From Moorena producens 3L (GTDB taxonomy: Bacteria > Cyanobacteriota > Cyanobacteriia > Cyanobacteriales > Coleofasciculaceae), in the NCBI RefSeq assembly GCF_000211815.1, contig NZ_GL890828.1:28767-92766 (forward strand): a stretch of DNA of 64,000 bases, given 5' to 3'. Each line of letters starts with the position of its first letter. Position 1 is the first letter of the stretch. This document shows positions 43,636 to 53,037 of the stretch, piece after piece. A program made the position numbers and the translations under genes. A model generated the notes under the pieces. It saw only the letters and a list, made by a program, of their open reading frames with translations, was not told the origin of the DNA and ran no database searches.

Positions 43636-46020
43636 TTATTCAAAACGCTGATGCTTGGCTGACCAACGCTTAAAGCTATAGTTATTCGGTTCATCAATGA
43701 CTATAGCCGCAGGACCGCCATCCCCTAAATCCGCGATCGCAGTCATGGAAGTGTTGGCATCTTGGGAAAATTCGCTGTAGAGTAAGGCTCCTGCGTCAGA
43801 AAAAATCATGGTGCGGGGTTTGTAGATAGTAGTTGCCCTTTCTGTATCTATCCCGTCATTATTACTATCCGATAGACCGACCTCGCTAGATTCTGAGGTA
43901 ACTGATATTTCTTGATATAAGGTTATGACCGCTTCTGGCTGGTTGTTGCCAGTCAGCTCGATCGGTCTAACTGACCAATGCCCAATCTCCTGAAGCATCA
44001 TTGGTAAGCTAGGAATGGGTCCTGAGGAGAATTGACCACTGTTGATTAACTCCTGCCAGAGTACTGGCAGCATGGCTGACACCGACTCAGGGTTAAGGTG
44101 GTAGAGTGCTGACAAAGTGATCGCACTTGGGTCTAACCAGCGCAGTCCCGTATCGGTGTGTGCTAGCAGGTGCTGATTAGAGCCATCAACAGCTAGGGCT
44201 TCACTAGGGAATTTCCCACCTGCTGCCAACAGCTTAATCACCCCTTTCTGGTAGGAAACCCCCTTGACCGTAGCTGTAGTTGATTGCTGGATACCATTCT
44301 CACTCCAAAGGCTAATCCGAATCTGGGGGTCAACGTCTAAGCCCAAATATCGCCACAATCGCTTTCCCTTGGTCAAAGTGGGCAGCCGTAAATCAGAAAA
44401 GGGCATCCACCGCCAACCCTGACCATCGTGAAATGCTTTTACCTGTACTTGATACCAAACTTCCTCGGGGTTTTTTTGTAGAGTGACGGAGACAGATGGA
44501 CAAGGGGACAGGGGTGAAACTGCTATACTCTCTTCCTCTGCTACAGAAACCAATTCAGTACTTTCCTGTTGCCTTTGGCAGTGCTGTTCTCCTATTCCCC
44601 CATCTCCATCTTCCGGTTGCAACCAATCCGTTGCGTTGACAGTTTGAATTATTTCTGAATTGCCAACCAGTTGACTGAAGTGCCTGACAATAGCTGGAAC
44701 TGGGTTTAAGGCATTTTCCATATGGTTGAGGAGTTGGTAAACCTGGGGATTAGTTTGGGGTAATTCCTTCACCCATGCGATCGCTTTTTGAGGGTCTTCC
44801 TGGGCTGCCAAAATCAACCCTCCCCAAGCTTGTACATTGCTGTCATCAGGATTGACCTCTAGTGCTGCTTCCACCCGCTGCCACAATCCCCCAGAATCGC
44901 TCTTTAGCATGGTGATAATATCCCCCAACTGAGCACCATCCACTGCCGTCTGAAACACTGTTTTTGCCTCCCCCCAGCGACCATCCAGGAGATAGGCAAA
45001 GATAGCGGCACTGGCACTTGCCCAAATTTGATTTGCCTGAGACTCGGTGACCTGAGCGTGCAGTTTAACCAAATCCATTTGGGCTTGAGCCTCTGCTGAC
45101 CAGTGTTTTGGTTTCTGTTGGTTCAACCATTGCCAAGCATCAGACCACAAACCATGACGGGCTAGGCTTAAACCATTGCGATAGAGTTTAGTATCTATCG
45201 CTGTTTGGGTCAGGGAAATTTCCTCTAGATAAATCGGGTTGGGAACAAAAGACCGAGGTTGAATTTGGTAAACCTTGAACTGGGGTTCCAAGCCTACAGT
45301 ATGATTAACCACTAATTCTGGACTAGCACCACCGGTCACTTCCTGCCAATAGGGAGGACCTTCATTAGGGCTTGTCCACTCCAACATCATACTCAGGTGT
45401 GTCTGGTCTGGATTGTAGTGAATAATTTGTCCATAGCTCTCTGGTGTATTTTCTGAGACCACGTTACCCGAGAGGTTGAACCAAAACCCTTCCTCTAGAG
45501 CTTGTTCATCGAAACGATCGAGTTTGGTTAAAGGTAGTGAACGGGAGACACTAGCATCATCCGATCCTGTGTTCACTTGGGTAGACAGCACAAAATATTC
45601 GACCGGGGCAGTGATAGGCAGCTGACTAACTAGCTGATAATACTGCTGTTCGCTGTTGCTTTGTTCAAGGGGCTGATAGACTCTGAGTTCCACGATCTGG
45701 TCACAATTACTTTGGCATGATGGTGGTGATGCCAAAATCGGTAGCAGCAACTCAGAGTGAAGGGCAAGGGGTGTGCTCGCCGTTAGTCCATTTTCACGAA
45801 TCTCCCCTTGAATTTGGGCAAATGTCTTGGCAGATGAGGGAACAATCTGGGGGATACGAGCCCAACTCGGCAAAATGTGATTGATCCATACAATCGAATC
45901 AGGATCAATTATTAACATAACCGCCACCCAGATACTACCGGCAATGATACCGCTAGTGGTGATTAAGGCAGCGATCGCGCCCAAGGTTGTTAACCAACCA
46001 CCTCTACTAGACTTTTGCAC
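43636..46020 (-). CDS. Large membrane-anchored protein of unknown function
   Basis: 794 residues, not recognised. One N-terminal membrane segment (WLTTLGAIAALITTSGIIAGSIWVAVMLII) anchors a large extracytoplasmic part. The middle (280-450) is helical and TPR-like (LYRNGLSLARHGLWSDAWQWLNQQKPKHWSAEAQAQMDLV). A low-complexity linker with several cysteines lies around 470-520. The C-terminal part is beta-rich and ends with DSNNDGIDTERAT and SDAGALLYSEFSQDANTSMTAIADLGDGGPAAIVID, which looks like an FG-GAP/VCBS-type repeat edge or calcium loop. It may be a cell-surface protein of cyanobacteria. A glycosyltransferase gene lies 172 bases upstream. Confidence 0.7.
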   Translation of the reverse strand: MQKSSRGGWLTTLGAIAALITTSGIIAGSIWVAVMLIIDPDSIVWINHILPSWARIPQIVPSSAKTFAQIQGEIRENGLTASTPLALHSELLLPILASPPSCQSNCDQIVELRVYQPLEQSNSEQQYYQLVSQLPITAPVEYFVLSTQVNTGSDDASVSRSLPLTKLDRFDEQALEEGFWFNLSGNVVSENTPESYGQIIHYNPDQTHLSMMLEWTSPNEGPPYWQEVTGGASPELVVNHTVGLEPQFKVYQIQPRSFVPNPIYLEEISLTQTAIDTKLYRNGLSLARHGLWSDAWQWLNQQKPKHWSAEAQAQMDLVKLHAQVTESQANQIWASASAAIFAYLLDGRWGEAKTVFQTAVDGAQLGDIITMLKSDSGGLWQRVEAALEVNPDDSNVQAWGGLILAAQEDPQKAIAWVKELPQTNPQVYQLLNHMENALNPVPAIVRHFSQLVGNSEIIQTVNATDWLQPEDGDGGIGEQHCQRQQESTELVSVAEEESIAVSPLSPCPSVSVTLQKNPEEVWYQVQVKAFHDGQGWRWMPFSDLRLPTLTKGKRLWRYLGLDVDPQIRISLWSENGIQQSTTATVKGVSYQKGVIKLLAAGGKFPSEALAVDGSNQHLLAHTDTGLRWLDPSAITLSALYHLNPESVSAMLPVLWQELINSGQFSSGPIPSLPMMLQEIGHWSVRPIELTGNNQPEAVITLYQEISVTSESSEVGLSDSNNDGIDTERATTIYKPRTMIFSDAGALLYSEFSQDANTSMTAIADLGDGGPAAIVIDEPNNYSFKRWSAKHQRFE

Positions 46021-46192
46021 TGATGTTTTAATGGTTTATCTTTCCAGTTTTTTCCTAGTTTGAAAAAAATCTTGGGGGCAATAGATAGATAGTAATTAGC
46101 CAAATAGTACAGATTTTTGGACTTAAAGGCTAATTTTCCATGTCTTTGTCATTCCCCCTTGCTCAATCTAAAACAAGTGCACCCTAAACCCT

Positions 46193-47407
46193 TCAATCTG
46201 TGATTACCTGCTCATACAGCTCACCAGCACGTTCCCAAGTATATTTCTGTTCAATATACGCTCGCCCATTTTCCGACAGTTGCTTACGGAGCTGGCGGTC
46301 TTCAAATAACCGACTAATGCCATAAACATATTCTGTTGTATCATTTGCTCGCAATGCCCGCAAAGGGACATCCCCGCCATCAACTATCAAGCCCTCCAAA
46401 CCGCGATCGCTTCCCACGACCGGTACTCCTGCTGCCATCGCTTCCAGAGTTTTATTTTTTACGCCAAATCCACTTTGCATTGGCACCACAAATATGGTTG
46501 CCTTATGAAGGTGGTCTACTAAAGAAGGCACCGTGCCAGTTACACTAATCCCTGGTATATCTTCTAACTCTAGCACCGCCTGCACCGGTTTGGGTCCGAC
46601 TAATTCTAGCTTGGTATCAGCATAGCGCTCTGTAATTGCTGGGAACACGTCTAGGCTAAAATAACGAGCTGCTTTGATGTTTAGTGGGTTATCCATCGCC
46701 CCAGTAAATACTAATCTGTGTCCACCAGGATCAGAGATGCGCCGGGGAAATGTATTAACATCAACCCCATTAGAAATCAATGTAATTTTACTGTCTAGCT
46801 CAAATGATTCTATTTGCCGTCTATCTTCTGCTGTTGTGACTACAATGTCTGTAAACTTAGCACAATATTGCTCTTCATAGCGACGTAATAGGGGCAAATT
46901 CAACTGGTCTTTCAGCTGATTGTCTGATGTTTTGGTTTCCAGCTTGTCCAGAGATTTCCGGTATACAGAATGATGAATATTCACCACAGTTCGCAGCTGC
47001 TCCCGCCACTCTGGTCGCACATAAATCTCATTGGTACTGTGTTCACAGGTAATCAGGTCAAATTGTCCCCCCTCTACAGCCTGATCCAGCCATTGCTGCA
47101 TTGGAGTTGAGTAGAGTTGGAGTACTTTCTGGGGGGTTCCCTGTTGCAAAATGGTACTCCAGCGCTGTAATTTCTCCTTTATGCCTTTCTCTTGTTCTGA
47201 TGGCTGCGGTTGGGGAAACATCACCAGTTCTTCCACCCACTGCTGCAATTTTTCTACCTCGATGTCCTTGATCTCCTCAGAACGTTGAGTAACCAAGGTT
47301 ATAGCATGACGCTTACTCAGGTACTTGAGTAAATTAAACGTCCTGACCTGAGTTGCCCCCCGCGTTGGCGGATAGGGAAAGGTTGTGGAGATCATTAGAA
47401 TCTTCAT
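46193..47407 (-). CDS. Glycosyltransferase (GT-B, family 4-like)
   Basis: 404 residues. It has the GT-B two-domain form: N-terminal MKILMISTTFPYPPTRGATQVRTFNLLKYLSKRH, a middle HSVYRKSLDKLETKTSDNQLKDQLNLPLLRRYEEQYCAKFTDIVVTTAEDRRQI, and the C-terminal nucleotide-sugar domain RLVFTGAMDNPLNIKAARYFS, KNKTLEAMAAGVPVVGSDRGLEGL (the E-x7-E type donor site). Very similar along its length to the gene at 48643, from which it is separated by 1.2 kb of repeats; the two are old tandem duplicates. Likely makes surface polysaccharide. Confidence 0.88.
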   Translation of the reverse strand: MKILMISTTFPYPPTRGATQVRTFNLLKYLSKRHAITLVTQRSEEIKDIEVEKLQQWVEELVMFPQPQPSEQEKGIKEKLQRWSTILQQGTPQKVLQLYSTPMQQWLDQAVEGGQFDLITCEHSTNEIYVRPEWREQLRTVVNIHHSVYRKSLDKLETKTSDNQLKDQLNLPLLRRYEEQYCAKFTDIVVTTAEDRRQIESFELDSKITLISNGVDVNTFPRRISDPGGHRLVFTGAMDNPLNIKAARYFSLDVFPAITERYADTKLELVGPKPVQAVLELEDIPGISVTGTVPSLVDHLHKATIFVVPMQSGFGVKNKTLEAMAAGVPVVGSDRGLEGLIVDGGDVPLRALRANDTTEYVYGISRLFEDRQLRKQLSENGRAYIEQKYTWERAGELYEQVITD

Positions 47408-47468
47408 AGGACGTTACTACTTTGAGCAATAAGTGACCACAAGGAAAGGACAGGCAATAATTCATGCT

Positions 47469-47758
47469 TATAGCAGTCGCCAGCGATGCAGCGCGGTCTT
47501 GGGGAGGCAGCGCGGTCTTGGGGAGGCAGCGCGGTCTTGGGGAGGCAGCGCGGTCTTGGGGGTTCCCCCCATGAGCGACTGCCGTGGTCCCCCCATGAGC
47601 GACTGCCGTGGTCCCCCCCATGAGCGACTGCCGTGGTTTCCCCCATGAGCGACTGCATCAAGACAGGGCAGTTAGGACATGACAAAAGTCTCAAACCCTT
47701 TGTAAGCGCAAGAGTTTGACTTCTGACAAATGACTTGTGACTTCTGACTTCTGCTATA
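47469..47758 (-). repeat. TATAGCAG-ended element, copy 3, split by a GATGCAG element
   Basis: Ends TATAGCAG (47469-47476) and CTGCTATA (47751-47758). After tcgccag, where the intact copies continue ggcagttagg, there is a 183-base insertion (47484-47666). It carries gatgcag..., four cagcgcggtcttgggg units, then repeats of ccccatgagcgactgccgtggt and ctgcatcaagacag. The interrupted sequence resumes exactly after it. Confidence 0.85.
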
Positions 47759-48160
47759 TCTCACTTTTTACATGAGTTAAGGATTAATTTATTTATACTT
47801 TTTGAAAAAAATCTAAACTTTTATTAACATTTCGTAATTTTAATTTACTCCAACTTCTTATTGTATAAAATACGTGATAATCGATATTGCCAAGGTTGGG
47901 GTTTTTGATAATTCTGATTACTGCAGAGTAATTCCCGATTACCTATTACCCAAAACCCAAAAAACAACGACAAATAACACTACCGAAAAAATCGGACAGT
48001 ATAAATGTATTATATCTTCATTCCAATACATTTATACTAATTGTGAATTTTCCTCTAGAAAATATAGTTAAAAATTCAAATTTCCCGATTTACCAAACAC
48101 CAGGTATCCTAATCTCTCTATGACTTCCAGTCACAGTGATTTATAGGGGTTTGCCACCGT

Positions 48161-48267
48161 TATAGCAGAAGTCAAAAGTCAGAAGTCATTTGTCAGAAGT
48201 CAAACTCTTGCGCTTACAAAGGGTTTGAGACTTTTGTCATGTCCTAACTGCCCTGGCGACTGCTATA
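48161..48267 (+). repeat. TATAGCAG-ended inverted repeat element, copy 4
   Basis: 107 bases, uninterrupted, same orientation as copy 1: TATAGCAG, agaagtc heptamers, cttgcgcttacaaagggttt, gtcctaactgccctggcgac, CTGCTATA. Confidence 0.8.
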
Positions 48268-48459
48268 CGGAGTTTCCCTACTCTCGGAGGTTTTAGCTGT
48301 CCGGCAAAAGAAGCCCCACACCTAATGCGTAGCATAGGTGTGGGATGAATTTTGCACAGGGTATTATAAAATTGCTATAATATATGTACTGATAAACAAA
48401 GCCGTTCGCGTAGCGTGGCCTACGGCCTTAAATGCTGGTTTGTCAGCCACTTACGTGCC

Positions 48460-48628
48460 TAAAAAATAGAACTCATTGTATTGTTCCGGTGCGGAGGGGC
48501 ATCCCGTGTCGTTAATAAAGTAACCCGTGTATCCGAACGCGCCCCGCGTCGGCGAAAGCCGATAGTGATGGCTGGAGTTGGTAAGAAGCCCACACTGTAA
48601 TCTTCGATTCAGTGTGGGAGTATGTCAC
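48460..48628 (+). mobile_element. Orphan IS200/IS605-like right end (no transposase)
   Basis: aagCCCACACTG (48589-48597) pairs with CAGTGTGGG (48610-48618) around a 12-base loop and is followed by agTATGTCAC. This is the arrangement of IS605-group right ends just past tnpB, and it matches in form the end of the TnpB element in this window (CCCCAACCT...AGGTTGGGG, tagTTCAC). The upstream 100 bases (gaacgcgccccgcgtcggcg..., gctggagttggtaagaag) could be the remnant of an omega-RNA region. No TnpA or TnpB frame is left. Confidence 0.5.
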
Positions 48629-48642
48629 ATGAACAGATTTCA

Positions 48643-49872
48643 CTAACCCCTAACCACTGACTGAGTTAAGGCTTGTTCGTAGCATTGACCAGCCCGATCC
48701 CAGGTGTATTCATTCTCGATCAATGAACGCGCGTTTTGAGACAACTTTGCTCGCAGCTGTGGGTCTTCAAACAAACGAGTGATGGCACTAAGATACTCAT
48801 TAACATGATTTGCCCGCAATGCTCGCAGGGGTGTATTGGCACCATCAACCGCCAGTCCCTCCAAACCGCGATCGCTTCCCACTACAGGTACCCCAGCCGC
48901 CATTGCTTCCAGGGTCTTGTTTTTAATGCCAAAGCCAGTCCGCATCGGTACCACACAGATAGTTGCTTGATGGAGATACTCTACCATTGATGGCACACGA
49001 CCGGTGACCGTAATTCCCGACAATTCTGCCAACGACCACACCGAAGGTACTGGTCTTGCTCCTACCAGGTCCAGCTTAGCATCTTGATAGCGTTCTTTAA
49101 TGGCTGGAAAGACCTCCAAGCTGAAAAAGCTTACAGCATCAATGTTGGCTCGGTTATCCATAGCTCCAATAAAAACTATGCGATGTCCCCCTGGGTCAGC
49201 AGTGCGTTCGGTAAATTGAGTCAAATCTACCCCATTTGGAATCACCACCATTTTACCCGATGGCTTGTAGGCAGCTATCTGGCTTTGATCCTCCGGTGTT
49301 GTGACCACAAGACCAGTAAATTTGGCACAGTATCGTTCCTCATAGCGGCGCAACAGGGGTAAATTTAACTGGTCTCTCAGCTGATTTTCCGAGGTTCCTG
49401 TTTCCAACTGATTACGGAACGTACCATACACAGAACTGTGAATATTCACCACCGTTCCCAGCTGCTGTCGCCATTCTGGTCGTACATATATTTCATTTAC
49501 ACTATGTTCACAGGTAATAATGTCAAACCTTCCAGCCGCCACAGCTTCATCCACCCATTGCTGAATGTCCGGGGAGTAGAGATGTAGCACACTGGGGGGG
49601 ATGCCTTGGCGAATAAAATTACTAAATCGCTTTACTTTGCCCCAGATTCCTCCTGAGGGATCACAAGGCTTTGGTTGGGGGAAAACCACCAATTCATCTA
49701 CCCATTTCCCTAGTTTTTCCACTTCCTGATCCGTGACATCTTCTGAACGTTGAGTAATCATGGTGATATCATGACTTAACTTAAGATGTTTTAGTAAATT
49801 AAATGTCCGAACCTGAGTTCCTCCCCTAGTGGGGGGATAAGGAAAGGTGGCAGATAGCATGAGAATTTTCAT
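48643..49872 (-). CDS. Glycosyltransferase (GT-B, family 4-like), paralog of the gene at 46193
   Basis: 409 residues from ATG 49872 (a preceding ATG adds one residue). MKILMLSATFPYPPTRGGTQVRTFNLLKHLKLSHDITMITQRSEDV, SVYGTFRNQLETGTSENQLRDQLNLPLLRRYEERYCAKFTGLVVTT, and KNKTLEAMAAGVPVVGSDRGLEGL in the donor site. Nearly every motif is shared with the 46193 gene. A probable surface-glycan enzyme, in the same orientation and likely from a tandem duplication. A GATGCAG element sits just upstream of the start. Confidence 0.88.
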   Translation of the reverse strand: MKILMLSATFPYPPTRGGTQVRTFNLLKHLKLSHDITMITQRSEDVTDQEVEKLGKWVDELVVFPQPKPCDPSGGIWGKVKRFSNFIRQGIPPSVLHLYSPDIQQWVDEAVAAGRFDIITCEHSVNEIYVRPEWRQQLGTVVNIHSSVYGTFRNQLETGTSENQLRDQLNLPLLRRYEERYCAKFTGLVVTTPEDQSQIAAYKPSGKMVVIPNGVDLTQFTERTADPGGHRIVFIGAMDNRANIDAVSFFSLEVFPAIKERYQDAKLDLVGARPVPSVWSLAELSGITVTGRVPSMVEYLHQATICVVPMRTGFGIKNKTLEAMAAGVPVVGSDRGLEGLAVDGANTPLRALRANHVNEYLSAITRLFEDPQLRAKLSQNARSLIENEYTWDRAGQCYEQALTQSVVRG

Positions 49873-49898
49873 CATATCTTCAGGTTAGGTAAGAAAGC

Positions 49899-49987
49899 GA
49901 TGCAGCGCGGTCTTGGGGGTTCCCACGGGGCTTACAAGGTGCGGACGCAGGTTCCGCACACAGCCCCTCCCCATGAGCGACTGCATC
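49899..49987. repeat. GATGCAG-ended inverted repeat element
   Basis: GATGCAG...CTGCATC with an inner block ggggcttacaaggtgcggacgcaggttccgcacacagcccc (about 49928-49968). That block is itself an inverted repeat (ggggct/agcccc, gtgcgg/ccgcac), which suggests a smaller unit inside the element. Confidence 0.75.
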
Positions 49988-50113
49988 AAGACATTGCTAT
50001 AAGTCATATCTAGTTCGTTGTAACCGGACTTGATATCAGGTATCCAAGAGGATAATTTAATGTCAAAGAACCAATGAATTGAGTGGCTTGATAGTTTCAT
50101 CTATAACAATACA

Positions 50114-51073
50114 ATGATTCAACGAGTCCCCAAGGTGAGTGTGTGTATTCCTACATTCAATCGCGTGAATTTACTTCCTTATGCGATTGACAGTGTTATT
50201 AAACAAACGTATCAAGACTGGGAATTAATTGTCTGTGATGATGGTTCAACTGATGACACTCCTGAGTTAATGTCCCAGTATCAGGATAGCCGAATTAACT
50301 ACATCCGTCACCCCAAAAATATTGGCAAAAGTAATAATATGCGCTCTGGATTTGATGCCGCATTGGGGGAATATTTTATTAAATTTGATGATGATGACCG
50401 GCTGACACCTGAATTTTTATCCAAAACAACGGCTATTTTAGAGCTAGACCATAGTCTTGATTTTGTTGGGACAGATCATTGGGTAATTAATATTAATAAT
50501 ACTAGGGATGAATCAGCTACAAAATTCAACTCTCAGAGGTGGGGAAGAACTAATTTAATCGAAGGTATTGTTGATAATTTAATTGAGGTTGTTTTTATTC
50601 AGCAGAGCTTTCAAATTGGCGCTACATTATTTCGAATGCAGGCGTTTAAAGACTTGGAATTTATGCGTCCTAATATCCAAAATTGTGAAGATAATGATTT
50701 ATTTGTTCGGCTGGCTATTGCGGGAAAGAAAGCCTATTATTTACCCGAATTATTAATGGAATATCGATTCCATGCCCAACAGCAAGGGATTAGTCGAGCA
50801 ATTCCGTATTTAAAGGATAAACTGCATTATCTAGAAAGTTATAACTTTGAGTCAGAAATGTTGGAGACAGTTAGGCGATCGCGCCTGACGGAAACTAAGC
50901 TACTACTAGGATTGCGGCTGATTGAAATTGGACAAACATCAACCGGACGTGAATTAGTTTGGTCAGGAAAAGCTTGCTCCCCCTCAAAAGCTTGGGTTGC
51001 TTTGGTGTTGTCCCTATTGCCAGAAGGGTGGCGTTCTCAGGCGTTTAGTGTGTTGCGTCAATTCAAGGAATAG
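50114..51073 (+). CDS. Glycosyltransferase family 2
   Basis: 319 residues. GT-A fold: VSVCIPTFNRVNLLPYAIDSVIKQTYQDWELIVCDDGSTDDTPELM, with the metal-site DDD in FIKFDDDDRLTPEF. An acceptor region NCEDNDLFVRLAIAGKKAYYLPELLMEYRFH carries the catalytic ED. It is divergent from the paralogous GT-B genes and likely part of the same surface-glycan locus. Confidence 0.92.
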   Translation: MIQRVPKVSVCIPTFNRVNLLPYAIDSVIKQTYQDWELIVCDDGSTDDTPELMSQYQDSRINYIRHPKNIGKSNNMRSGFDAALGEYFIKFDDDDRLTPEFLSKTTAILELDHSLDFVGTDHWVININNTRDESATKFNSQRWGRTNLIEGIVDNLIEVVFIQQSFQIGATLFRMQAFKDLEFMRPNIQNCEDNDLFVRLAIAGKKAYYLPELLMEYRFHAQQQGISRAIPYLKDKLHYLESYNFESEMLETVRRSRLTETKLLLGLRLIEIGQTSTGRELVWSGKACSPSKAWVALVLSLLPEGWRSQAFSVLRQFKE

Positions 51074-51992
51074 ACTCTCTGGGAATTCGGGGCTAGAAAA
51101 AATCTGATTAAACTGCCAAGGCATTGGCAGCCTCACCATGGTGAAACAAATTTCCACTCTCTTGGTGCCCGTTCCCTTGGCGAGGTTCCCTTACGCCTTG
51201 TCGCACCCCCTTTCACAAGACTGCTTGTAAGCATATGCGCTACGCGCACGCTACGCGAACAGCAGTCAGCAGTCAGGCGTCAGCTTATTTTATTCAAAGC
51301 ACCTCAAGTAGCGATGCAGTCAGCCAAAGGGGAGGCAGAGGTGCGACCCGTGGCGAATTTAATTCGCCTACGGAAAACGCACCATTACGGTCTTGGGGAG
51401 GCAGAGGTGCGACCCGTGGCGAATTTAATTACGGGTCAAGCGCACCATTACGGTCTTGGGGAGACAGTGCCGACCTGCGGGGGTTCCCCCCATGAGCAAC
51501 TGCCGTGGTTTTGGGTCTGTAGACCCAAAACCACTCGCTTTTGGATCAAGACAGCGTGCCCGTAGCGCATAAACACCTCAAGTAGCGTGGCCACAGCCCA
51601 ATCGCTGAGAGCTCAGAGCTCTCAGCTGATGGCTGATGGCTGATGGCTGAGAGCTGATGGCTGACGACTGCCTAAGTATTTTTACTTAAATAATCCTGGT
51701 GTCTTGCTAGTTTCTAGAGTTTTTTGGATGGTTGCGACAGTTGAGCCTTTGAATCTAGCATACAACTTCTCCCTTCCCCCCTCTGTGTACTGATCAAACC
51801 GTTGCTAAACTGATCAGTTTCAGGATCTATGAACTTGCTCTCTGACCGTGGGGGAGATAGAATCTCGGCTTGACGTAAGAATTCTTAACAAAATTTTTCA
51901 TTAAATCAGTTTACTCTAATAATTTGGAAAGATATTCGCTTGTCTGTAAGTAGTAATACAAATACCGTCAACTTTAGGAACAAAAATAAAGA
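51074..51992. repeat. Repeat spacer upstream of heme oxygenase
   Basis: aagcatatgcgctacgcgcacgctacgcgaacagc (51230-51264), then a long GATGCAG-type element (51313 to about 51554) that holds two aggtgcgacccgtggcgaattt units and a ttttgggtctgtagacccaaaa hairpin (51510-51531). Then gatggct/gagagct heptamers follow (51604-51668). From about 51700 the DNA is AT-rich and likely holds the ho1 promoter. No gene. Confidence 0.75.
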
Positions 51993-52709
51993 ATGAGTAC
52001 CAATTTAGCCACCAAGTTACGTGAGGGGACAAAAAAATCCCATACCATGGCAGAGAATGTGGGTTTTGTCAAGTGCTTTTTGAAAGGAACCGTTGAAAAA
52101 ACCTCCTACCGGAAATTAGTATCCAACCTTTACTTCGTCTATTCCACGATGGAAGAAGAGATGGAGCGCCATCGGGAACACCCCATTGTTTCAAAAATCT
52201 ACTTCCAAGAGCTTGATCGGAAAAAGAGCCTAGAGCAAGACCTATGCTATTACTTCGGTTCTAACTGGCAACAGCAAGTAGTACCCTCAGTGGCCACTAA
52301 AGAGTATGTCCAAAGAATTAAAGATATCTCTGAGAAGGAACCAGAACTATTGGTTGCTCACTCCTACACCCGCTATTTAGGGGACTTATCTGGTGGACAG
52401 ATTCTCAAAAAGATTGCCCAGCGGGGGATGAATTTATCAGATGGGCAAGGTACTGCTTTTTATGAATTCAAGCAAATCTCTGATGAGAAGGGATTCAAAG
52501 CCACGTATCGGCAAGCCATGGATGAGCTACCCATTGATGATGCCACAGCGGATCGGATTGTGGAAGAAGCTAATGCTGCGTTTGGCATGAATATGAAGAT
52601 GTTCCAGGAACTAGAGGGTAATCTGATTAAAGCCATTGGTATAATGCTATACAACACCCTGACCCGTCGTCGCGTTCGTGGCAGCACAGAACTGGCTACA
52701 GCTGAGTAA
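51993..52709 (+). CDS. ho1: Heme oxygenase (biliverdin-producing)
   Basis: Opens heme to biliverdin IX-alpha with ferredoxin, the first step to phycobilins and a way to recycle iron. 238 residues, standard length. Proximal ligand His17 in KKSHTMAEN; distal helix HSYTRYLGDLSGGQILKKIAQR with the glycine kink; YVYSTMEEEMERH (here FVYSTMEEEMERH). The C-terminal helix lacks a membrane anchor, as expected for soluble cyanobacterial enzymes. No bilin reductase is next to it. Confidence 0.96.
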   Translation: MSTNLATKLREGTKKSHTMAENVGFVKCFLKGTVEKTSYRKLVSNLYFVYSTMEEEMERHREHPIVSKIYFQELDRKKSLEQDLCYYFGSNWQQQVVPSVATKEYVQRIKDISEKEPELLVAHSYTRYLGDLSGGQILKKIAQRGMNLSDGQGTAFYEFKQISDEKGFKATYRQAMDELPIDDATADRIVEEANAAFGMNMKMFQELEGNLIKAIGIMLYNTLTRRRVRGSTELATAE

Positions 52710-53037
52710 GCTTATTGCACAAACTGCGATTAGCACCAAAGATGGGTGGCGACTAATCACCTTAACTAGAAATCAAGGCGATTAGCTTTCGTCTCCTGTG
52801 ATTAGTTATTAGTAGTTAGTAGTTTTGAGGTAAGCATTCAGCCTATCGCTATCAGCGATTAGCTTATGCGCTAGGTTGAATGCTTACGTTTTGAGTACTA
52901 ACTACTAAGCACCGATAGCAGAATTAATTACCTAGTCCCAATCTCTGTAACCCTGACATTGTAAGCCTTTGAGTTTTGTGAAATGTGTAATCAACTTTGT
53001 GTATTTGCTTAGCCGAAACAGAGAAGGTATACCCCTC
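52710..53037. other. ho1-nitrogenase-like spacer
   Basis: gattagctatcg-type short repeats and agtactaactactaa (52800-52915) with loose inverted symmetry (aagcattcagcctatcgctatcagcgattagcttatgcgctaggttgaatgctta, 52833-52887). No gene. Confidence 0.5.

Larger units (their letters stand above)
47408..48642. repeat. Repeat-filled spacer between paralogous glycosyltransferases
   Basis: Holds a TATAGCAG element (47469-47758) with a GATGCAG element nested in it, a second TATAGCAG element (48161-48267), a cgcgtagcgtggcctacggcc palindrome (48406-48427) and an orphan IS605-like right end (to 48628). The stretch 47760-48160 is AT-rich, with cgataatcg...attaccc-like sequence similar to 53620-53760. CCCACACCTA...TAGGTGTGGG (48315-48344) is another hairpin. 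No gene. Confidence 0.75.

Noticed and set aside
47334..47694. Small frames in the 47.5-kb spacer
   Set aside because: They translate the gcgcggtcttgggg and ccatgagcgactgc repeats; no conserved features.
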